Positions 7,609 to 15,506 of a stretch of DNA of 64,000 nt are shown here, in pieces. Both the position numbers and the translations under genes were made by a program. Below the pieces are notes generated by a model. The model searched no databases and was not told the DNA's origin. It was given only the letters and a program-made list of their open reading frames with translations. Origin of the DNA: Sulfitobacter sp043557345 (GTDB lineage Bacteria; Pseudomonadota; Alphaproteobacteria; Rhodobacterales; Rhodobacteraceae); assembly GCF_043557345.1 (NCBI RefSeq), contig NZ_JBIFFV010000008.1:124001-188000 (forward strand). Reading direction: 5' to 3'. How positions within the stretch are numbered: position 1 is the stretch's first letter; every line of letters begins with the position of its first letter.

Positions 7609-7943
7609 ACTGGGGCGGATTTAGCGCCCGTGGCGGAGGAATGCAAGACCTCTGCGACAGAAGAATTGCCGGTTTCCGTCAGATTTTTCGCCCGGCCCGC
7701 ATCCTCGGTGTTTATGTGGGAAACGTTGCCGGATGACGCGGCAACGTCGCCCCCGGCCTTCAAGCTGCGCTTTAGGCCATCAACCCGGACCGTCAGTTTG
7801 GGCACCCACACTCTGTCAAAAGCGCGAGGAGGCAAACGATCCAAGGCCAACGCGCGCCCTGCCCGCCGAGGCAACCCTCCAAGATAGCTTGCCTTTCCGC
7901 CCCTGCCGCGCTAGCGATAAGCCCCACCAAACCGGAGGCTCCC
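7609..7943. other. 335-bp gap with one perfect hairpin, no gene seen
   Basis: Between the tRNA-His gene and the 62-residue protein I see no convincing gene. Open frames exist on both strands but lack ribosome-binding sites and family character. The only structure is ACGTTGCCG (7723-7731) paired with CGGCAACGT (7739-7747), a perfect 9-bp stem with a 7-base loop and no T-run. ACCGGAGG at the right edge serves the next gene. Confidence 0.6.
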
Positions 7944-8132
7944 ATGGGCATCGACACCGAACGCGACATCGAAGCAAACCTGCAAATCGGCCCGACAGAC
8001 AAGGGCATGGTCCGCCTTTTCGTCGAGGGCGGCGGCGTTGAAATTCCGATGGATTTCACCCCGGAAGAAGCCCGCGAGATCGCGGAAGAGATCATGGCCG
8101 CCGCAAACCGTGCGGGCAAGAAAGGGCGCTAA
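7944..8132 (+). CDS. Small conserved protein, DUF6324-like
   Basis: A 62-residue acidic cytoplasmic protein with a good ribosome-binding site (ACCGGAGG). The first half looks like a small beta unit (NLQIGPTDKGMVRLFVEGGG), followed by one helix (PEEAREIAEEIMAAANRAG). No membrane segment or cysteine motif. I believe it is the DUF6324-type protein of Rhodobacteraceae, from memory; function unknown. It stands alone between the tRNA-His gap and the convergent mmcB. Confidence 0.8.
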   Translation: MGIDTERDIEANLQIGPTDKGMVRLFVEGGGVEIPMDFTPEEAREIAEEIMAAANRAGKKGR

Positions 8133-8193
8133 GCCGCCTAAACGCGGGGTCGCTCTGGCTCAGAAGTATGGGCGAACAACCTAAGCCCCTCTT

Positions 8194-8652
8194 TCAAGAC
8201 CAGTTCGGCGCCATGTCGGGATCGCGTAGGCGATGCAGGCGCCGGGCGGCATGGGTCGCGAATTTCTGCACCATTGCCTTGCGCCGTGCAGGCGCAAGCT
8301 TGGTCTCATCGCACATGCGCACAATCTCGGCACCATAGGCGTCACCGATGATCAGGCCGCTTTCCTCTGGCAGCAGTTCCACCGGAAAATCATTGTCGAC
8401 AGCCCAAAAGAACCGGTCGGCCCATTCCAAATAGCCCTCCCATTTCGCGTCGCCCTTGAAATCGGCGCGACAGGATTTGCATTCGACGATCCAAATCTCC
8501 CCCTTGGGGCCAAGCGCCATCACGTCGACCCGCAAACCGCGCGTCGGCACAAGTTCCTCGACCGAGGCAAAACCAAGATCGGCCAGATGCCGCATCACCC
8601 CCCGTGCCAATAATTGGCCCGGTTGGAGCGGTCGTATCTCATTCTCCATCAT
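8194..8652 (-). CDS. mmcB: MmcB-family DNA repair protein
   Basis: About 152 residues with a PD-(D/E)XK-like nuclease core: LRVDVMALGPKGEIWIVECK holds the D...EXK catalytic arrangement at about residues 39-58, followed by DFKGDAKWEGYLEWAD. MmcB is needed for mitomycin C resistance in Caulobacter crescentus, where it belongs to the SOS regulon. The open frame reaches 8697, but I chose ATG 8652 (8649 also possible) because family homology starts at MENEIRP and because a LexA box at 8665-8679 would otherwise lie inside the coding region. It is divergent from the membrane protein at 8760. Confidence 0.88.
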   Translation of the reverse strand: MMENEIRPLQPGQLLARGVMRHLADLGFASVEELVPTRGLRVDVMALGPKGEIWIVECKSCRADFKGDAKWEGYLEWADRFFWAVDNDFPVELLPEESGLIIGDAYGAEIVRMCDETKLAPARRKAMVQKFATHAARRLHRLRDPDMAPNWS

Positions 8653-8664
8653 GGCGACAAATAT

Positions 8665-8679
8665 GAACATTTGATGAAC
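8665..8679 (-). promoter_or_regulatory. LexA (SOS) box of mmcB
   Basis: GAAC-ATTTGAT-GAAC on the plus strand (GTTC-N7-GTTC toward mmcB) is an exact match to the alphaproteobacterial LexA direct-repeat operator. It sits 12 bp before the chosen mmcB start, between a possible -35 (TTGTGG) and -10 (TATTTG) on the minus strand, a position suited to repression. Confidence 0.75.
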
Positions 8680-8759
8680 ATCCACAAGAGGCAGCACCGG
8701 AAAGTTTGGTAATTCCCCCGCGACCCCCTATCTTCACCCCAACAAAGCGAGGGAGGCCC

Positions 8760-10085
8760 ATGGCACAACGCGAACCGATGAGTGAGACGCAGGCGCGCGG
8801 GGTGCGTTACGCCCGTGAATTGGAGGGCCACCTGACATGGCTCGATACATTCTCCGGCACGGCGCTTGGCGTTTTGGCCGTGGCCTCGGGTATTTACACC
8901 TACCTCGGCGTCTCGTCGCTGCTGGATGACAATGGCGCCATGTCGGCCTTTGCGGCGATCGCCTATTCGGTGGCGGTCTCGGTGGGCATCTTTGTCTTTT
9001 GGTCCTATCTGCTGCGGCTTTTCCCCGCCGTACGCACAGCGCGCGCGCGGATGGGGCTTTTGGGGGCAATGGGGCTCGGCTCCATCGCGATCATCGCGAT
9101 GTCGAGCTGGCTGAACGCCGCCGCGCTTGCCGGATCGGCAGCGGTAGAGCAGCATCTGGCCGAGACGGTGCAAGACTACCAAGGCGCGTTGGAGCGCACC
9201 CATGAGATTGCCTTGTCCGCTCAAGGGCTTGAGCGGGACGTGGCGCGGGTCAGACAGAGCTTCGAAGACCTGAGCGAGCAAGAGGCGGCAGGCAGCCTGT
9301 CGGGCCTTGCCGGGCGCGGCGCGGTGTTCCGGGTGCTGCGGCAGAAATCGGCGGAACTGGGCGCGCTGGAGGCGCAGATCGCCACCCAGACCCCGCTGGT
9401 GAATGACGCTTTCGCCGAAGGGAACCAGATCCTCAGCCGGATGCGCGCGCTGACGGTCGAGCCGGGCCCGGTTGAGGCGCGGTCAGTCGAGTTTTCCGAA
9501 CAGGCCGTGCGGCTTGCCGGGCTGATCACCCGGCTGCGGCAGCTTTCCGTGGCCCCGCTGGTGGAGCGTGCGGCGCAGGATTTGGCAGCCTCCGTCGTGC
9601 TGCCCGAACTCGACGGCAGCAACGAAGCGCAACGCGGCGCGCAAGGCGCGACGATCACCTCGGTTCTGGAGGTGCTGGCCCAGCGTGCAGCGACATTGGA
9701 GCGCGCGGCGCAGGATGTGCAGGCCATGCCCCCCGCTACCGACACGACCTATACGCCGATTTCCAGCGCCGATGCGGTGATCCTCTATGCGCGCAATTTC
9801 GTGCCATCTTGGGCCGGGGCCATCGCGATTGACCTGCTGCCCGCCGTGCTGGTGCTGATCCTTTCCATCACCCAAGGGGCGATCCGCTCGGGCCGGGAGG
9901 GGGCCGCGGTCGAAGACACGCTGACCCTCGCGGAACTGCGCGCCGCGCTGGCCGCCGTGCGCGATGTCGATGCGGCGATGCAGGAAAGCCCCGCCCACAA
10001 ACGCCCCGCCGCCGAAGCGCCGCCCGCCGCGGATGCGCCCGATGAACCGGCCCCCGGCCCCGTCACATCGATCAAAAGCACATGA
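8760..10085 (+). CDS. Four-pass membrane protein with large extracytoplasmic helical region (unknown function)
   Basis: 441 residues, no family I can name with a function. Predicted membrane segments are at about residues 31-55, 62-85 and 99-120, then a helix-rich region at about 125-345 with many Ala, Glu, Gln and Leu (coiled-coil-like, for example LAETVQDYQGALERTHEIAL), a fourth segment at about 349-369, and a cytoplasmic tail rich in Ala and Pro. ATG 8760 follows GCGAGGGAGGCC; an open extension upstream lacks homology. The stop overlaps the start of the ClpP-like gene (ATGA at 10082-10085), so the two are translationally coupled and probably function together. Confidence 0.85.
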   Translation: MAQREPMSETQARGVRYARELEGHLTWLDTFSGTALGVLAVASGIYTYLGVSSLLDDNGAMSAFAAIAYSVAVSVGIFVFWSYLLRLFPAVRTARARMGLLGAMGLGSIAIIAMSSWLNAAALAGSAAVEQHLAETVQDYQGALERTHEIALSAQGLERDVARVRQSFEDLSEQEAAGSLSGLAGRGAVFRVLRQKSAELGALEAQIATQTPLVNDAFAEGNQILSRMRALTVEPGPVEARSVEFSEQAVRLAGLITRLRQLSVAPLVERAAQDLAASVVLPELDGSNEAQRGAQGATITSVLEVLAQRAATLERAAQDVQAMPPATDTTYTPISSADAVILYARNFVPSWAGAIAIDLLPAVLVLILSITQGAIRSGREGAAVEDTLTLAELRAALAAVRDVDAAMQESPAHKRPAAEAPPAADAPDEPAPGPVTSIKST

Positions 10086-10858
10086 GCGAGGAGACCCCGC
10101 CGGAGGCCGAAACCCCTCACCGCCCGCCGATTGTGGGGCGGGTCCTGATTGGCGTGTTGATCTTCCAGCTTGGCCTCGCGGTGTTGTTGTTCTGGGGGGA
10201 CTTGGGCGCGGGGCTGCGCCTGCCGGGCTTTGGCCCGCGCGCCCCGGAATTGACCGAGCCGGTCCGCCCCGGCGACCAGACCCGCCGCTTCCGCCCCGAA
10301 CGCGCGCCAACCCCCGGCCAGCCGATGCCCGAGACCGCCCTGCCCGACCGGCTGGTGCTCACCCCCGTCTCGGGCGGGCGGGCGGCGCTGTTGGAAGGGG
10401 CTATTGAGGTGGGCGATGCGGAGCGGATCGTCAAACAGTTGAGCGAACTGTCCCCCGCGCCCGAGGAGGTCTACCTCAACTCCCCCGGCGGATCGGTCCG
10501 CGATGCTTTGGAACTGGGCCGCGCCCTGCGGCGCACAGGGCTGAACACCGCGCTGCGGGAGGGTGACATCTGCTATTCCGCCTGCCCCTATCTGCTGGCC
10601 GCCGGCGCGGCACGGGCGGTGCCCGAGAGCGCCTCGGTCGGGGTGCATCAGCATTACTTTGGCGAAAGTACGATCCTGCCCGCCTTTGTCGCCGTGGAAG
10701 ACATCCAGCGCGGTCAGGGTGAGGTGATGCGATACCTTGATGAGATGGGCATCGACCCCTTGGTGATGCAGCATGCGCTGGTCACCCCGCCCGATGAAAT
10801 CTATGTGCTGCTGCCCGAGGAATTGCGCCGCTATGGCTTTATCCCCGCCGAAGATTGA
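10082..10858 (+). CDS. Membrane-anchored ClpP-like (COG3904-type) protein
   Basis: 258 residues: one N-terminal membrane anchor (about 19-40), a Pro-rich linker (about 42-90) and a ClpP/crotonase-fold domain facing the periplasm. The oxyanion-loop motif NSPGGSV is at 133-139. The candidate nucleophile is Ser166 in CYSACP and the candidate histidine is His189 in GVHQH, 23 residues later, much as in ClpP. It lacks the ATPase-docking features of true ClpP as far as I can see. It overlaps the upstream membrane-protein gene by 4 bp, which suggests a two-component membrane protease. Substrate unknown; proteolytic activity is inferred from the motif only. Confidence 0.85.
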   Translation: MSEETPPEAETPHRPPIVGRVLIGVLIFQLGLAVLLFWGDLGAGLRLPGFGPRAPELTEPVRPGDQTRRFRPERAPTPGQPMPETALPDRLVLTPVSGGRAALLEGAIEVGDAERIVKQLSELSPAPEEVYLNSPGGSVRDALELGRALRRTGLNTALREGDICYSACPYLLAAGAARAVPESASVGVHQHYFGESTILPAFVAVEDIQRGQGEVMRYLDEMGIDPLVMQHALVTPPDEIYVLLPEELRRYGFIPAED

Positions 10859-10896
10859 GCGGCGCAGAGAAGTTTTGCAAATCCACTCCCGTCCCC

Positions 10897-10925
10897 TTGC
10901 CGGAGCCCCATTTGCCCCCTACATC
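10897..10925 (+). promoter_or_regulatory. Sigma-70 promoter of the 6S RNA
   Basis: TTGCCG (10897-10902), a 17-base spacer and TACATC (10920-10925). The expected start point, 7-8 bases after the -10, falls at about 10932-10933, exactly where the closing stem of the RNA begins. This agreement supports both calls. Confidence 0.6.
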
Positions 10926-10932
10926 GGGGGTC

Positions 10933-11090
10933 GACGGGTTCTGCCCTGTTCGTGAACGTTACATTCCAGTGGCCTTAAGCAAATCCGAGGGAGCTGGCTC
11001 TGTCCGAGCCCTGGTTCGGTTACCTGGCGCCCACCTGTACATACAGGTCCTCGGGAATATAAAACAGCAGCGGCAGGCGCGGTTCCCGTC
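10933..11090 (+). ncRNA. ssrS: Probable 6S RNA
   Basis: A 158-base segment folds as a 6S-like rod. The closing stems are GACGGG (10933-10938) with CCCGTC (11085-11090), CTGCC (10941-10945) with GGCAG (11072-11076) and CTGTT (10946-10950) with AACAG (11063-11067). A large internal bubble follows (10951-10984 against 11055-11062). The terminal arm is closed by CCGAGG (10985-10990) with CCTCGG (11049-11054) and carries hairpins GGCTC/GAGCC (10996-11010) and ACCTGT/ACAGGT (11033-11048). 6S RNA imitates an open promoter and holds sigma-70 RNA polymerase. The call rests on fold, length and the matched promoter; no covariance search was possible. Confidence 0.68.
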
Positions 11091-11147
11091 ACTTTCCCCA
11101 GACATTGATATGGTAGATCGCCCCCTCGGGGCCACTTTCCCGCGCGT

Positions 11148-11624
11148 TTAAAACGCTTCGGGACGCGCCTCGCGCGCCATATGGTCGAGGACAGCGTTGA
11201 CAAAGCTCGGCTCGCGCCCCTCGGGGAAGAAGGCATGGGCCACGTCGACATACTCCTTGATCACCACGCGCGGCGGCGTGTCGTCATGGCGGAACTCGGC
11301 CCCGGCGGCGCGGAACAGCGCGCGCAGGGTCGGGTCGATCCGGGCAATGGCCCATTTGGCGACGATGGCGCGGTTGGCCATCTGGTCGATCGGCGCTTGA
11401 TAGTTCACCGCATCTTCGAGCACGCGAGAGAAGTGGTCGACATCCCCCTCCTGCATCTCATCGCCCTCATAGACGGCACCGAAACGGTGGTCGATGAATT
11501 CGTGACGCACGACATCGACCGTCTGCGCGGAATGCTCCATCTGGAACAGCGCCTGCACGGCATAGAGCCGCGAGGCCGACTTCATCTTACGTTTCTGGTT
11601 GCCCGAAAGCCCGTTGCTGGTCAT
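11148..11624 (-). CDS. nusB: Transcription antitermination protein NusB
   Basis: 158 residues, all-helical NusB domain starting at KSASRLYAVQALFQMEHS (about 14-31), with the conserved C-terminal EPSFVNAVLDHMAREARP. NusB binds boxA RNA with NusE/S10 and promotes antitermination in rRNA operons. ATG 11624 is used because it overlaps the ribH stop (TCAT, 11621-11624), so ribH and nusB are translationally coupled; the frame is open upstream into ribH. Last gene of the ribE-ribB-ribH-nusB run; it converges on the 6S RNA. Confidence 0.94.
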   Translation of the reverse strand: MTSNGLSGNQKRKMKSASRLYAVQALFQMEHSAQTVDVVRHEFIDHRFGAVYEGDEMQEGDVDHFSRVLEDAVNYQAPIDQMANRAIVAKWAIARIDPTLRALFRAAGAEFRHDDTPPRVVIKEYVDVAHAFFPEGREPSFVNAVLDHMAREARPEAF

Positions 11625-12172
11625 GCGATGTTTGATCCATCCGTGTCGCCGGCCATCAAAGTGTCCTGCCCGAATGGCTTGAACCCGATGCCCTTGCTCT
11701 GGCGGCCCCATTTACGAGCGAGCGCGATAAGATGCAAGGCCGCAGCGGCTGCGCCGCCGCCTTTGTTTTGCCCCTGAGGGTCGGCGCGCACCTCGGCCTG
11801 CTGTTTATTCTCGACCGTCAGGATGCCATTGCCGATGCAAAGCCCTTGCAGCCCAAGCAGTTGCAGGGCGCGGCTGCTGTCATTGCAGACGGTCTCGTAA
11901 TGCGTGGTCTCGCCACGGATCACGCAGCCAAGCGCGACATAGCCGTCAAAATTGCTGCCCCGGTCGGAAATGCCGATGGCGGTGGGAATCTCCAAGGCGC
12001 CGGGCATCTCGATCACCTCGTAACTGGCGCCCGCAGCCTCCAACTCGGCCTTGGCACCGGTCAAAAGACCATTCGCGATGTCCGAATAATAGGGCGAGAC
12101 GACGATCAGCAGATTCACCGGTTCGTCAAAGCTGGGGCGCGGCAGGATGGTATGCTCTTCGGCGGATGCCAT
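11621..12172 (-). CDS. ribH: 6,7-dimethyl-8-ribityllumazine synthase
   Basis: 183 residues. Condenses dihydroxybutanone phosphate with the amino-uracil intermediate to make lumazine, the penultimate riboflavin step. Substrate-site motifs are present: EMPGALEIPTAI at about 54-65 and VIRGETTHYETVCNDSS at about 82-98, including the catalytic histidine in THYE. Normal lumazine synthases have about 155 residues; the extra length is a roughly 15-residue N-terminal and a 10-residue C-terminal tail. It lies 5 bp after the ribB stop and overlaps nusB by 4 bp. Confidence 0.96.
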   Translation of the reverse strand: MASAEEHTILPRPSFDEPVNLLIVVSPYYSDIANGLLTGAKAELEAAGASYEVIEMPGALEIPTAIGISDRGSNFDGYVALGCVIRGETTHYETVCNDSSRALQLLGLQGLCIGNGILTVENKQQAEVRADPQGQNKGGGAAAAALHLIALARKWGRQSKGIGFKPFGQDTLMAGDTDGSNIA

Positions 12173-12177
12173 AGCGA

Positions 12178-13302
12178 TTACTCCGTAGTGATGGGCCGGG
12201 TGCCCACGATTTCAAGCGCATAGGCGTCAAGGCCCAGATAGCGCGTGTCGGGATTGTCGGTCAGCAGGACCAGTTCATGCAGCCCCATCGAGGACAGGAT
12301 CTGCGCGCCAAGACCGGTGCGTTTGATCGTGCGCGGGCGGTCGTCATCCTCGGGGTCGAGCTTGAGGCGCGGGTAAGGATCGCGGAAGAGCACCACCGCC
12401 CCCCGCCCCTCTTCAGCGATGATCTGCATGGCGCGGGGCAACTCGTCCGCCGGGCTGGGGCCAAGGCCAAGGATATCTTCCAGCGCGTTGATCGCATGGG
12501 TGCGGATCAGCACCGGCTCGGGCGTTGAGATATCGCCCTTGGTCAGCACCACATGGTCGGTGCCGGTAATCTGATCGGAGAACACCCGCATCTGCCAGTC
12601 GCCGCCATAGGCCGAGGTCACGGTGCGGCTGTCACGCTCCACCAGCAGGTTGTCGTGCTTGTGGCGGTAGGTGATGAGATCGCTGATCGTGCCGATCTTG
12701 AGCCTGTGTTCGGCGGCGAATTCCACGAGGTCGGGCAGACGCGCCATTTCGCCGTCGTCCTTCATGATCTCGCAGATCACGCCGGAAGGGTGCAGCCCCG
12801 CAAGGCGCGAAATATCGACCGCGGCTTCGGTATGGCCTGCCCGTACCAGCACGCCACCATCGCGGGCGCGCAGCGGGAAGACATGGCCGGGGGTGGCGAT
12901 ATCCGCCGAACCGGATTGTTCCGAGATCGCCACGGCCACAGTCAGCGCACGGTCGGCGGCAGAGATGCCGGTGCTGACACCTTCCCGCGCTTCGATGCTG
13001 ACGGTAAAGGCCGTCTCATGCCGGGAAGAGTTGTTCACCGCCATCATCGGCAGGCCAAGGTGATCGACCCGCTCCGCCGTCATCGGCAGACAGATCAACC
13101 CGCGCCCATGGGTCGCCATGAAGTTGATCGCCGCAGCATCGGCAAACTGCGCCGGGATCACCAGATCGCCTTCGTTCTCGCGGTCCTCATGGTCCACCAG
13201 AATGAACATACGGCCTTGGCGGGCGTCTTCGATGATCTCTTCGATGGGCGAGATCGCGTCGCTCAGCCCTGTCTCGACCGGTCCGGGTTTGTCAAATTGC
13301 AT
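12178..13302 (-). CDS. ribB: 3,4-dihydroxy-2-butanone-4-phosphate synthase with degenerate GTP cyclohydrolase II domain (RibBX type)
   Basis: 374 residues in two parts. The N-terminal part (about 15-215) is an intact RibB: VDHEDRENEGDLVIPA binds Mg2+ and ribulose 5-phosphate, and RAGHTEAAVDISRLAGLHPSGVICEI completes the site across two adjoining segments. The C-terminal part (about 216-374) has the GTP cyclohydrolase II fold, but the zinc cysteines of SECLTGD...RCDCG are replaced (THAINALEDILG), and the QEGRGIGL catalytic motif is absent. It should therefore not hydrolyse GTP, and a separate ribA must exist elsewhere. Start ATG 13302 fits family homology; the longer open frame does not. Confidence 0.94.
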   Translation of the reverse strand: MQFDKPGPVETGLSDAISPIEEIIEDARQGRMFILVDHEDRENEGDLVIPAQFADAAAINFMATHGRGLICLPMTAERVDHLGLPMMAVNNSSRHETAFTVSIEAREGVSTGISAADRALTVAVAISEQSGSADIATPGHVFPLRARDGGVLVRAGHTEAAVDISRLAGLHPSGVICEIMKDDGEMARLPDLVEFAAEHRLKIGTISDLITYRHKHDNLLVERDSRTVTSAYGGDWQMRVFSDQITGTDHVVLTKGDISTPEPVLIRTHAINALEDILGLGPSPADELPRAMQIIAEEGRGAVVLFRDPYPRLKLDPEDDDRPRTIKRTGLGAQILSSMGLHELVLLTDNPDTRYLGLDAYALEIVGTRPITTE

Positions 13303-13382
13303 CGGCTGCTTCCATCTATCTGTTGCCCGGCTCTTAGCCTGACCCGCGCCGCTTGGCCAGAGCGCCCCCGAAGGGCGCGGCG

Positions 13383-13970
13383 TCACATCGCGTTCAGGCG
13401 TGCCACGTAACGGGCCAGCGTGTCGATTTCGAGGTTCACCAGATCGCCGACGCCTGCATCGCCCCAAGTCGTCACCTCCTTGGTATGCGGGATGAAGTTG
13501 ATGCCAAAATCGCAGCCATCGACATCATTCACCGTGAGCGAGGTGCCATTCAGCGCCACTGAGCCCTTTGGCGCGATGAAACGCGCCAGCTCTTTCGGGG
13601 CGCGCAGGGTGACGCGGGTGCTGTCGCCCTCGTCTTTCATCTCGATGATCTCGGCCACGCCATCGACATGGCCCGAAACGATATGCCCGCCCAACTCGTC
13701 GCCCACCTTCAGCGCGCGTTCGAGGTTCACGCGTTTGCCCTCGCGCCAGTGCTGGCCAAGGTTGGTCTTGGCCACGGTCTCGGCGCTGATCTGCACCTCA
13801 TACCAATCTTCGCCCAGCCCCACGACGGTGAGGCAAACCCCATCGCTGGCGATGGAGGCGCCCATGTCGATGCCGCTGGTGTCATAGCCGGTCTGGATGC
13901 GCGCGCGCAGGTCGCCTTCCTGCTCCAGCTTGGTCACGGTGCCAACGTCTGTGATAATGCCGGTGAACAT
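13383..13970 (-). CDS. ribE: Riboflavin synthase, alpha chain
   Basis: 195 residues with the typical tandem repeat of two lumazine-binding barrels. Barrel 1 begins MFTGIITDVG and has SDGVCLTVV (about 42-50); barrel 2 has GHIVSGHVDGVAEI (about 95-108) and LNGTSLTVNDVDG (about 139-151). Dismutates two lumazines to riboflavin. It is the first gene of the ribE-ribB-ribH-nusB run and is divergent from kpsS across a 130-bp gap. No FMN riboswitch is visible in that gap. Confidence 0.96.
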   Translation of the reverse strand: MFTGIITDVGTVTKLEQEGDLRARIQTGYDTSGIDMGASIASDGVCLTVVGLGEDWYEVQISAETVAKTNLGQHWREGKRVNLERALKVGDELGGHIVSGHVDGVAEIIEMKDEGDSTRVTLRAPKELARFIAPKGSVALNGTSLTVNDVDGCDFGINFIPHTKEVTTWGDAGVGDLVNLEIDTLARYVARLNAM

Positions 13971-14100
13971 GGGGTGGGCTCCTTTGCTGGTTCCGCGCAG
14001 TGGTAAACCCGGTCACCGCCACAGGCAAGAGCGGGTGACGCCACATTGTCGCCCCTATTATATGTTGGTTAAGAGGGCAAAACCCCACCGAAGGACCAGA

Positions 14101-15393
14101 ATGACCGTGACCGCCACCCCGACCAGAACCTTCCTGTTCCTGCAAGGACCGCATGGCCCTTTCTTCAACAGTCTGGGCAAGATGCTGCGCCGCGCGGGGG
14201 CCGAAGTTTGGCGCGTGGGCTTCAACGCGGGCGACCGGGCCTTTTGGTTTCACCCGTCGACCTACATCCCCTATCGCGGCAAGGTCGAGGATTGGCCGGG
14301 CGTCTTTGCCAGCCTGCTGGATGACAAGCAGGTCACTGACATCGTGCTTTACGGCGACACCCGCCCGATCCACGCCGAAGCGGTGGCCGAGGCCAAGCGC
14401 CGTGGCATCACCGTGCATGTCTTCGAGGAAGGCTACATGCGGCCCTATTGGGTCACCTACGAGCGCGGCGGCTCAAACGGCAATTCGCGGCTGATGGAGA
14501 TGACCATTCCCCAGATGCAGGCCGCCCTCGCCCGCTCGGACATGGAAGCCCCCCTGCCCCCGGGCCATTGGGGCGACATGCGCCACCACATCTTTTACGG
14601 CGCACTTTACCATTGGTTCGTGATGTTTCGAAACGGCGATTACCGCAATTTCAAACCACACCGCAGCCTGCCGGTAACCAAGGAATTCCGCCTCTACCTC
14701 AAGCGGCTCTTGCTGATGCCGGTGCTGGCCGCCGACCGCCTGCTGGCCACGCTGAAAATCCGGCTGAGCGGGTTTCCCTACCATCTGGCGCTGCTGCAAC
14801 TGGAGCATGATTCCTCTTTTCAGAAACACTCGCCCTTCAACACGATGGCCGATTTCCTTGAACTGGTGATCGAAGGTTTCGCCAAGGGCGCGCCGCAGCA
14901 TCACCACCTCGTCATCAAGGCGCATCCGCTGGAGGATGGCCGCGTGCCGGTACGGCGCGATGTCAAATGGCTGGCCCGTGCGCATGGGGTTTCCGACAGG
15001 GTGCATTTCGTGCGCGGCGGCAAGCTGGCGCAACTTCTCAACGACACCCGCAGTGCGGTGACGGTAAATTCCACCGCCGGGCAACAGGTGCTCTGGCGCG
15101 GCATCCCCCTCAAGGTCTTTGGCAGCGCGGTCTATTCCCAGCCTGAATTTGTCTCGGACCAGCCGCTGCCGGAATTCTTTGCCGCTGCCAACCGCCCTGA
15201 CAACCGCGCCTATAAGGATTACCGCCGCTATCTGCTTGAAACCTCTCAGGTTCCGGGCGGCTTCTATGCCGCGCGCGGGCGGCGGCAATTGCTGCGCCAA
15301 GTGGTCGATATGATGCTCGCCGCCGAGGATCCCTATGACGCGCTGGAACAGGGCACCGCGGCCCCTCGGCAACAGTTGCGGGTCGTCACCTGA
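14101..15393 (+). CDS. kpsS: Capsule polysaccharide Kdo-transferase, KpsS family
   Basis: 430 residues. KpsS adds the first beta-Kdo of the Kdo linker joining group 2 capsule to its phosphatidylglycerol anchor, at the cytoplasmic membrane face. The N-terminus FLFLQGPHGPFFNSLGKML (about 10-28) is the family hallmark, with FNAGDRAFW following; a late segment (LVIKAHPLEDG, then a VNSTAGQQVLW motif) matches the sugar-nucleotide half. ATG 14101 was chosen because GAAGGACC precedes it; the frame is open 68 codons upstream into the ribE promoter gap. First of three capsule genes on the strand opposite to the flanking rib genes. Confidence 0.9.
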   Translation: MTVTATPTRTFLFLQGPHGPFFNSLGKMLRRAGAEVWRVGFNAGDRAFWFHPSTYIPYRGKVEDWPGVFASLLDDKQVTDIVLYGDTRPIHAEAVAEAKRRGITVHVFEEGYMRPYWVTYERGGSNGNSRLMEMTIPQMQAALARSDMEAPLPPGHWGDMRHHIFYGALYHWFVMFRNGDYRNFKPHRSLPVTKEFRLYLKRLLLMPVLAADRLLATLKIRLSGFPYHLALLQLEHDSSFQKHSPFNTMADFLELVIEGFAKGAPQHHHLVIKAHPLEDGRVPVRRDVKWLARAHGVSDRVHFVRGGKLAQLLNDTRSAVTVNSTAGQQVLWRGIPLKVFGSAVYSQPEFVSDQPLPEFFAAANRPDNRAYKDYRRYLLETSQVPGGFYAARGRRQLLRQVVDMMLAAEDPYDALEQGTAAPRQQLRVVT

Positions 15394-15506
15394 GTTAACC
15401 CATTCCGCCCTGTAGATTTTTCGCTAGGCTGCGCTAGATTGCAAAGCAATACGTCAAGACAATTGGCGATTTCGAGGCAGATATTTCAGGTCGAGGAGAC
15501 CGGGCA

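Noticed and set aside
10855..11251. Open frames on both strands in the gap between the ClpP-like gene and nusB
   Set aside because: No ribosome-binding site or homology; the RNA fold and promoter explain the region better.
13971..14100. Possible FMN riboswitch before ribE
   Set aside because: The conserved RFN-element stems and sequence boxes are not present; only a weak 6-bp dyad (GTCACC/GGTGAC) is seen.
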